Of a stretch of 6,503 nt of DNA, positions 1 to 5,400 are shown in pieces. Made by a program: the position numbers and the translations under genes. The stretch comes from Clostridia bacterium (lineage in GTDB: Bacteria; Bacillota; Clostridia; Peptostreptococcales; Anaerovoracaceae): contig CAAFTW010000041.1 in NCBI GenBank assembly GCA_900766045.1, positions 1 through 6,503 on the forward strand. Reading direction: 5' to 3'. Each line of letters begins with the position of its first letter. Positions within the stretch are counted from its first letter, which is position 1. The notes below the pieces were generated by a model. The model was not told the origin of the DNA, made no database searches, and saw nothing but the letters and a program-made list of their open reading frames with translations.

Positions 1-20
1 CGTTCTGTAATTTGGTCAGT

Positions 21-73
21 ACCCCTGTCAAAGTTACGCCCCAATGAAACGTTCAACCCCCGCGAAAGTTACA
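21..73. repeat. Two imperfect 17-bp direct repeats, possible insertion-sequence end
   Basis: Positions 21-37 and 56-72 match at 14 of 17 bases. Both read ACCCC, then four or so variable bases, then AAAGTTAC, and they lie 35 bp apart. The right copy is followed by A, so the block ends in CA at 72-73. Known of the IS21 family: ends terminate in CA and carry several internal repeats that include part of the terminal inverted repeat. My inference is that 1-73 may be the tip of such an element extending left out of the window. No transposase gene or target duplication is visible here, so this remains tentative. A weaker inverted repeat (GTAATTTG at 7-14, CAAAGTTAC at 29-37, one-base bulge) overlaps the first copy. 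Another reading is simply diverged intergenic repeats. Confidence 0.5.
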
Positions 74-90
74 GACCCTTTATTTTTTGT

Positions 91-121
91 CCCTGAAGGA
101 ATTATTCTACGTCCTGCAGGG
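91..121 (-). other. Hairpin over the amt stop codon; no U-tract
   Basis: CCCTGAAGG (91-99) pairs with CCTGCAGGG (113-121) with one internal mismatch and a 13-nt loop that includes the amt stop codon. In the amt reading direction the stem is followed by an A-rich stretch, not a U-run, so it does not look like an intrinsic terminator. It could stabilise the 3' end of the transcript. No other terminator for amt is visible before the left edge, so transcription probably ends further left or by another mechanism. Confidence 0.4.
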
Positions 122-1868
122 CGGCCATGTCTTCTTCTCCGGTTCTTACCTTAACGACATGAAGTACGTTGTAGACGAAGATCTTTCCATCTCCGATATG
201 ACCGGTGTAGAGGGACTTCTTGGCGGTCTCGACGACCTTGTCGACCGGGATCTTTCCGACGATGACATCGATCTTGATCTTCGGCAGCAGGGTGTTATCG
301 ACGACGGCGCCACGGTAACGCTCGGTGGAGCCTTTCTGGATGCCGGAGCCCATAACCTGGGTCATGGTCATGCCGGTTACGCCCAGTTCGTTCAGTGCTT
401 TCTTCAGGCGGTCGAAGCGCTCCATTCTGCAGATGATGGTCACCTTATGCATGCCGGTAACGGCGGATGCTGCTCCGGCTGCCGCGGCGGCCTGCGGATT
501 GATTTCCTGCACCTTGACGGCGGCATTGATCTGCGCGTCAGAAGCCTTTTCATAATCCTCTTCACCAAGGTCTGTGTTTTCGTTAACGTCCATGGTGTAG
601 TCGGTAGCGTCTGTAATGGCGAATCCGGAGTATGCGGAGGCAAGTCCGTGTTCGTGGATGTCCAGTCCGTCGATCTCGACTTCTGCCGGGACACGAAGTC
701 CGATGGTCTTATCGATGATCTTGAAGGCGATAAACATAATGATCAGTACGTAAGCTAATACACTGACAATTCCCAGTGCCTGGATGCCCAGCTGATGGAA
801 ACCTCCTCCATAGAAGAGTCCTTTTCCGACACCATCTGTGCCATTAGAGAAGAGGCCTACTGCAAGAGTTCCCCAGATTCCGTTGGCTCCGTGTACGGAG
901 ATTGCTCCGACAGGGTCATCGATTTTCACCCTGTTATCAAAGAATTCTACACTGAATACCACCAGGATTCCTGCGACGAGGCCGATGAAGAAGCTTCCCA
1001 CCGGTGTAACGCAGTCGCACGGTGCCGTGATGGCGACCAGTCCTGCAAGTGCTGCGTTGAAGGTCATGGAAACATCCGGCTTTCCGTAGCGGATCCATGT
1101 AAGAATCATGGTTGTGCATGTCGCAACGGCTGCAGCGAGGTTGGTGTTCATAAATACCAGGCTGGCGGAGATGGCTCCTGCCTTATCCATGGCAACGGTG
1201 GATCCTCCGTTGAATCCGAACCATGCGAACCAGAGGATGAAGACGCCAAGTGCACAGGCTGTCATGTTGTGGCCTGGTATCGCCCTTGCCTTTCCGTCTT
1301 TGTCATACTTTCCGATACGAGGTCCGAGCATTGCCGCTCCGAGACAGGCAATCACGCCTCCGACCATGTGTACACAGGTGCTTCCTGCGAAATCGTGGAA
1401 TCCCAGCTGTCCGAGCCAGCCTCCGCCCCAGATCCAGTGGCCGCTGACCGGATAGACAAAAAGTGAAATGACGGCGGAATAAACGCAGTATGCCTTGAAA
1501 TTGGTACGCTCTGCCATGGATCCGGATACGATCGTCGCTGCGGTTGCGCAGAATACGGTCTGGAAGATGACATAGCACCATAATGGCATGGTCTGCGGAA
1601 CCACGCTGTTTGCAGCGGTATAGCTTCCTCTGATCAGCGGGTCAAAACTTCCGATCAGTTTTCCGGTTCCTCCGAACATCAGGCCGAAGCCGAGAAGCCA
1701 GAAGCACGGTGTTCCGATACAGAAATCCATCATGTTTTTCATCAGGATGTTTCCGGTGTTTTTCGCACGGGTCAGTCCTGCTTCACATAAGGCGAATCCC
1801 GCCTGCATGAAGTAGACCAGCGCAGAGGCAATGAGCACCCAGCCAACGGTGGTAACGTTAATTTTCAT
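102..1868 (-). CDS. amt: Ammonium channel fused to a C-terminal PII signalling domain (Amt-GlnB)
   Basis: This 588-residue inner-membrane protein should conduct ammonium through an Amt trimer and gate itself with a covalently attached PII trimer. Residues 1-416 are a complete Amt with about eleven membrane helices. Pore residues are present: F102/F106 and F219 (gate), W147 and S223 (outer site), D159 in the DFAG signature, and the twin histidines H167 and H326. There is no cleavable signal peptide; helix 1 starts at once. Residues 417-472 are an acidic then alanine-rich linker. Residues 473-588 align without gaps to E. coli GlnB: Q39, K58 and G87 (2-oxoglutarate site), the TG-x-IGDGK nucleotide loop (555-562), R103, and pore-plugging R47 (R519) are kept. 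GlnB Tyr51, the uridylylation site, is Val (V523), so control by uridylylation at that site is not expected. An ATG eight codons upstream is possible, but the GGGGAG site six bases before this ATG decides the start. Amt-PII fusions are known in anaerobic Firmicutes. Confidence 0.95.
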   Translation of the reverse strand: MKINVTTVGWVLIASALVYFMQAGFALCEAGLTRAKNTGNILMKNMMDFCIGTPCFWLLGFGLMFGGTGKLIGSFDPLIRGSYTAANSVVPQTMPLWCYVIFQTVFCATAATIVSGSMAERTNFKAYCVYSAVISLFVYPVSGHWIWGGGWLGQLGFHDFAGSTCVHMVGGVIACLGAAMLGPRIGKYDKDGKARAIPGHNMTACALGVFILWFAWFGFNGGSTVAMDKAGAISASLVFMNTNLAAAVATCTTMILTWIRYGKPDVSMTFNAALAGLVAITAPCDCVTPVGSFFIGLVAGILVVFSVEFFDNRVKIDDPVGAISVHGANGIWGTLAVGLFSNGTDGVGKGLFYGGGFHQLGIQALGIVSVLAYVLIIMFIAFKIIDKTIGLRVPAEVEIDGLDIHEHGLASAYSGFAITDATDYTMDVNENTDLGEEDYEKASDAQINAAVKVQEINPQAAAAAGAASAVTGMHKVTIICRMERFDRLKKALNELGVTGMTMTQVMGSGIQKGSTERYRGAVVDNTLLPKIKIDVIVGKIPVDKVVETAKKSLYTGHIGDGKIFVYNVLHVVKVRTGEEDMAALQDVE

Positions 1869-1874
1869 TTCATG

Positions 1875-1883
1875 CTCCCCTTT
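1875..1883 (-). promoter_or_regulatory. Shine-Dalgarno site that sets the amt start
   Basis: On the minus strand AAAGGGGAG ends six bases before the ATG at 1868-1866. Two in-frame ATGs further upstream (1892 and 1886) lie just before or overlap this site and have no comparable site of their own. They would also add residues before the first membrane helix, so the downstream ATG is preferred. Confidence 0.8.
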
Positions 1884-1919
1884 CATGAACACATCAATCT
1901 CTAATCTGTATTTTCCGCT

Positions 1920-1944
1920 TCAGGCCGCTCCCACACGGCCCTGA
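1920..1944 (-). other. GC-rich hairpin in the amt leader
   Basis: On the minus strand TCAGGGCCG and CGGCCTGA form an eight-pair stem with one bulged base and an 8-nt loop (TGTGGGAG). It sits about 50 nt before the amt start. No U-tract follows, so it is not an obvious attenuator by itself. It stands out because the rest of the leader is less GC-rich. It could shape leader RNA folding or stability; function is unknown. Confidence 0.4.
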
Positions 1945-2010
1945 GCTGTCCCTTTGTTTCCCCTTCTATACACCTCCCTGGCGAATCCAGTCCACCTGCG
2001 CGTCCCTTTT

Positions 2011-2018
2011 CTGTACAG
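2011..2018. repeat. CTGTACAG palindrome, amt-side copy
   Basis: This is a perfect 8-bp palindrome, extended by one pair to TCTGTACAGA (2010-2019). The same 8-mer lies at 2437-2444 in the gltB leader. It is within the predicted amt leader, about 140 bp before the start codon. A shared operator or RNA element is possible; the recurrence is seen, the role is inferred. Confidence 0.4.
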
Positions 2019-2019
2019 A

Positions 2020-2033
2020 TGAATATTTATTCA
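2020..2033. repeat. Inverted repeat TGAATA-TT-TATTCA
   Basis: Two perfect 6-bp arms are separated by 2 bp. It overlaps a near-copy (7 of 8) of the TTGTGAAT motif and the end of the possible leader ORF. A second overlapping inverted repeat, ATATTTA (2023-2029) with TAAATAT (2042-2048), shares part of it. It may be a protein-binding site or a weak RNA hairpin in the amt leader. Confidence 0.4.
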
Positions 2034-2072
2034 CATTGTTGTAAATATAACTGAAAAAATCACGGAAGGCAT
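2031..2072 (-). CDS. Possible 13-residue leader peptide before amt
   Basis: The minus strand reads ATG to TGA over 14 codons, giving MPSVIFSVIFTTM. A clean AAGGAG (2083-2078) lies five bases before the ATG, as strong a start signal as those of the two real genes. It would be inside the predicted amt leader, about 160 nt before the amt start. I recognise no family, and there is no run of a single regulatory amino acid, so classical attenuation is not evident. Its translation could instead affect downstream leader folding. It may be chance in AT-rich DNA; only the ribosome-binding site argues for it. Confidence 0.25.
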   Translation of the reverse strand: MPSVIFSVIFTTM

Positions 2073-2081
2073 CAACACTCC

Positions 2082-2095
2082 TTGTGTATTCACAA
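2082..2095. repeat. Inverted repeat TTGTG-TATT-CACAA
   Basis: Perfect 5-bp arms flank a 4-bp centre. The right half is one of the three exact TTGTGAAT copies, read on the minus strand. It lies about 30-45 bp downstream of the predicted amt start point and overlaps the Shine-Dalgarno site of the possible leader ORF by two bases. It could act as a downstream operator or as a small RNA hairpin masking that site. Confidence 0.4.
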
Positions 2096-2133
2096 CACAT
2101 TCTATTTTTACCATTGCCTTTCCGGATGCTATT

Positions 2134-2162
2134 ATCATATGCCGTAACTTGTTTATAGTCAA
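2134..2162 (-). promoter_or_regulatory. Predicted sigma-A promoter for amt
   Basis: On the minus strand TTGACT (2162-2157) and TATGAT (2139-2134) are separated by exactly 17 bp; each matches consensus at five of six bases. Transcription would begin near 2127 and give a leader of about 259 nt. This is the best minus-strand match I found in the gap; no comparable promoter was seen closer to the gene. Confidence 0.6.
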
Positions 2163-2170
2163 TAATTTTT

Positions 2171-2214
2171 ACAATATTATTTGTGAATCAAAACACATTC
2201 AATTTGAATATTGT
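2171..2214. repeat. Long inverted repeat ACAATATT / AATATTGT with nested palindrome
   Basis: Perfect 8-bp arms (2171-2178 and 2207-2214) are 28 bp apart. Between and partly overlapping them is a 13-bp perfect palindrome ATTCAA-T-TTGAAT (2197-2209), plus TGTG and CACA boxes at 2182-2185 and 2194-2197. The block lies just upstream of the amt -35 element, where activators commonly bind, and about 200 bp upstream of the gltB start point. Inverted repeats arise easily in AT-rich DNA, so function is uncertain. Confidence 0.4.
2182..2197. promoter_or_regulatory. Possible CRP/FNR-family binding site
   Basis: The sequence TGTGA-N6-ACACA differs from the CRP-type consensus TGTGA-N6-TCACA at one base. 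Its centre is about 62.5 bp upstream of the predicted amt start point, close to the classic class I activator position of -61.5. CRP/FNR-family regulators are common in Firmicutes. The match could be chance, and no regulator gene is in the window. Confidence 0.3.
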
Positions 2215-2373
2215 TGTTTATACATTTATTTCTATCATTTTGTATCAGCAGGAATATATTCTTTTGCCGCCCTTCCCCGACATATTTCCCATATTTTTCC
2301 TTCTCATGCCAAAACACTTCTTTATGTATGTTAATTAATATTTCGCATTTCCCTTCAATATAATAAATATATA

Positions 2374-2402
2374 TTCACAAAATATCCCTCTTATGCTATA
2401 CT
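2374..2402 (+). promoter_or_regulatory. Predicted sigma-A promoter for gltB, extended -10
   Basis: TTCACA (2374-2379) and TATACT (2397-2402) are 17 bp apart, each five of six to consensus, and TG at 2394-2395 makes an extended -10. Transcription would begin near 2409, giving a leader of about 38 nt. The -35 lies inside an ATTCACAA copy (2373-2380), so a protein binding that motif would block the promoter. A weaker alternative, TTAATA (2335-2340) with perfect TATAAT (2359-2364) at 18 bp spacing, lies just upstream. Confidence 0.7.
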
Positions 2403-2427
2403 TTTCTCCAAACACTCCCATAGATAC

Positions 2428-2436
2428 AGGAAGGAG
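2428..2436 (+). promoter_or_regulatory. Shine-Dalgarno site for gltB
   Basis: AGGAAGGAG ends 11 bases before the first of two adjacent ATG codons (2448 and 2451). The spacing favours the first ATG, though it is a little long. The intervening bases contain the CTGTACAG palindrome, which could fold or bind a protein and so affect initiation. Confidence 0.75.
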
Positions 2437-2444
2437 CTGTACAG
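2437..2444. repeat. CTGTACAG palindrome, gltB-side copy
   Basis: The perfect 8-bp palindrome lies exactly between the gltB ribosome-binding site and its start codon and matches the copy at 2011-2018 in the amt leader. In a DNA-binding model it would be a downstream operator at about +30 of the gltB transcript. Confidence 0.4.
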
Positions 2445-2447
2445 AAT

Positions 2448-5400
2448 ATGATGCAACATCATCAGAATAATCAGATAGTAAATAGCCCTTCATCCGGGCC
2501 TGGCGCGAAGGGAAAGGAATCTCAGCAGCAAAAGAAGGGAATCACCGGCCAGAGCGGCCGCAGCCGCTTTCAGAGCCGGCTCTACGACCCGTCCTTTGAG
2601 CATGATTCCTGCGGAATCGGCGCCATCGTCAATATTCACGGTGAAAAAACTTCAAAAACTGTAGACGATGCACTGAAAATCGTGGAGAAGCTGGAGCACC
2701 GGGCAGGAAAAGATGCTTCGGGAAAAACCGGCGACGGCGTGGGAATCCAGCTGCAGATTCCTCACCTTCTCATGAAGAAAGCCGCAGAAAAAGAAGGTTT
2801 TTATCTCGGTCAGGAGCGGGACTACGGTGTCGGAATGCTTTTTCTTCCACAGAACGATCTGAAGCGCGCCCAGGCCATGAAGATGCTGGAGATTATCGTC
2901 GACAAGGAAGGGATGGATTTTCTCGGCTGGAGAAAGGTCCCAGTTGATCCTTCTGTACTGGGAGACCGGGCGCGTTCCTGCATGCCGGTCATCATGCAGT
3001 GTTTTGTGAAGCGGCCGCCGGAAGTAAAGCGCGGCCTTGATTTCGACCGGAAACTGTACATTGTCAGACGAGTTTTTGAGCATTCGAATAATAACACCTA
3101 TATTCCGTCCTTCTCCAGCAGAACGATTGTGTATAAGGGGATGTTTCTGGTATCTCAGCTCAGAAAGTTCTACCCGGATCTGACGGATCCGGACTGCAGG
3201 AGCGCCATCGCGCTGGTTCACTCCCGTTTCTCGACGAACACCAATCCGAGCTGGGAGCGGGCGCATCCTTACCGCTATATCATGCATAATGGTGAAATCA
3301 ACACCATCAGAGGAAACATCGACCGGATGCTGGCCCGTGAGGAGACCATGCACAGCAGCGTCCTGTCCGAGACAGACATGGATAAGATTCTGCCGGTCAT
3401 CGATCCGGACGGATCGGACTCCGCCATGCTGGACAACACCCTGGAATTTCTCATGATGAATGGCATCGACCTTCCTCAGGCTGTCATGATGACTCTTCCG
3501 GAACCTTGGGCCAATGAAAGAAAGATCAGCCGGTCCAAGCGGGATTTCTATCACTATTATGCAACTATGATGGAACCCTGGGACGGTCCTGCAGCCGTTG
3601 TATTTTCTGACGGGGACAGCGTCGGTGCCGTGCTGGACAGAAACGGGCTTCGTCCTTGCAGATGGTATTTGACCAGCGATGACACGCTGATTCTTTCCTC
3701 TGAAGTCGGCGTTCTGGACATTCCGGAAGAAAAAATTGTGAAAAAGTCCCGCCTGAAGCCGGGCAGAATGCTTCTGGTCGATACATTGAAGCAGAAAATC
3801 GTTGAAGATGAGGACCTGAAGTCGTATTATGCCCACCGTAAGCCCTACGGTGAGTGGCTGGACGCGAATCTGATCTATCTTAAAGATCTGCCGATCCCGA
3901 ACCGCAAGATTGAGAAATCGCCGCAGAAGCTCAGAGACCGGCTGTATAAGGCGTTTGGATATACCTATGAGGAAGTTACGGAATGCATGCTGCCGATGGC
4001 GGAAAATGGCGCGGAACCGACCACGGCAATGGGTGTAGACACGCCGCTGGCAGTTCTGTCGGAAAAGCATCAGCCGCTGTTCAACTACTTCAAGCAGCTC
4101 TTCGCCCAGGTCACAAACCCGCCGATCGACGCAATCCGCGAGGAAATCATTACGGATACGACGGTATATGTCGGTACGGACGGAAATCTTCTGGAAGAAA
4201 AGCCGGAAAACTGCCGGAAGCTCCAGATTCACAATCCGATTCTGACCTCCATGGACCTGATGAAGATCCGCTATATCGATCAGCCGGGATTTCATGTGGC
4301 AACGATTCCTATTCTTTACTATAAAGGATCTCCGCTGAAAAACGCTCTGGACCGTCTGTTTGTGGACAGTGACCGGGCATATCGGAACGGTGCGAACATT
4401 CTGATTCTCTCCGACCGCGGTGTGGATGAAAACCACGCGGCGATTCCGTCGCTTCTGGCGGTTTCCGCCCTGCAGCATTATCTGGTGCGCACGAAGAAGA
4501 GCACGACCGTGTCCATTATTCTGGAGAGCGCGGAACCGAGAACGATCCACCACTTCGCGACGCTTCTGGGCTACGGCGCGCAGGCAGTCAACCCTTATCT
4601 GGCTCATGAATGCATCGAAGAGATGGTCTCGCTCGGCCTTCTGGATAAGGAACCTTCTGCTGCCATCAATGACTATAACGACGCAGTCCTGCATGGAATT
4701 GTAAAGATCGCCTCTAAAATGGGGATTTCTACCATTCAGTCCTATATGGGCGCGCAGATCTTCGAATGTGTGGGAATCAATCATGAGGTCATCGATGAAT
4801 ATTTCACCAACACGACAAGCCGCGTGGAAGGCATCGGCCTTCAGGAAATCGAGGAATGTGTGGAATGGAACCACAATCAGGCCTTCGACCCTCTGGGACT
4901 CGGTTTTGACTCCCGCCTGAACAGCCTGGGCGATCACCGCCTGCGTTCCGGCCCGGATAAAGAAGACCACATGTATAACCCGCAGACGATTCTGCTCCTT
5001 CAGAAAGCCTGTCAGAACAATGACGCAGAAGCTTTCCATGAATATTCGCAGCTGGTGGATTACGTAAAGAAACCGCACACGCTGAGAGGCCTTTTAGAGT
5101 TCCGCTATGATCCTGACGGAGGAATTCCTCTGGATGAAGTGGAACCGGCCTCTGAAATCGTAAAACGCTTTAAGACCGGTGCCATGAGCTATGGCTCGAT
5201 TTCTGAAGAGGCTCATGAATGCATGGCTGAGGCCATGAACCGGATCGGCGGAAAGTCCAATTCCGGCGAAGGCGGTGAAAATCCATCCCGCTACGGAACG
5301 ACGAAGAATTCCGCCATCAAGCAGGTGGCCTCCGGACGCTTCGGCGTGACGAGCGAATATCTGATCAGCGCCAGAGAAATTCAGATCAAGATGGCCCAGG

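Larger units (their letters stand above)
1869..2447. other. Divergent amt / gltB control region
   Basis: This 579-bp stretch has no convincing protein gene longer than a leader peptide. The amt-proximal part (1869 to about 2020) is mixed in base content and would be transcribed as the amt leader. The stretch from about 2020 to 2400 is strongly AT-rich. It holds one promoter for each gene, inverted repeats at 2020-2033, 2082-2095, 2171-2214 and 2197-2209, three exact copies of TTGTGAAT (both orientations), and CTGTACAG in each leader. Positions from about 2215 to 2330 show only AT-rich sequence without a motif I can name. The arrangement suggests joint nitrogen control of both genes, which is inference. 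Confidence 0.8.

Noticed and set aside
91..121. Intrinsic terminator for amt
   Set aside because: The stem is followed by A-rich rather than U-rich sequence in the amt direction, and the T-run is on the wrong side for either strand.
102..452. Separate internal start producing a free PII protein
   Set aside because: The PII methionine codon (452-450) has no Shine-Dalgarno site upstream; the preceding bases encode the Ala-rich linker. A free PII from this gene is not supported.
87..758. A 223-codon plus-strand frame opposite the amt 3' end
   Set aside because: It is antisense to the conserved PII domain and channel tail and shows no family similarity. It is a shadow of amt, as is the plus-strand frame at 795-1466.
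1869..1892. Longer amt start at 1892
   Set aside because: The ATG at 1892 has no ribosome-binding site, and the strong GGGGAG lies downstream of it, correctly spaced for the ATG at 1868.
2149..2334. A 61-codon plus-strand frame in the intergenic region
   Set aside because: It starts with TTG, has no ribosome-binding site, overlaps the predicted amt promoter, and its Phe/Tyr/Ile-rich product is what AT-rich non-coding DNA gives.
1869..2447. Sigma-54 (-24/-12) promoter
   Set aside because: I looked for TGGCAC-N5-TTGCA on both strands because nitrogen genes often use it and found no convincing match.
2652..5078. An 808-codon open frame on the minus strand inside gltB
   Set aside because: It lies wholly antisense to a strongly supported GltB with all catalytic motifs. 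Its product is rich in Arg, His, Val and Ile with no recognisable domain, as expected when a codon-biased gene is read backwards, and I saw no ribosome-binding site that would argue for it.
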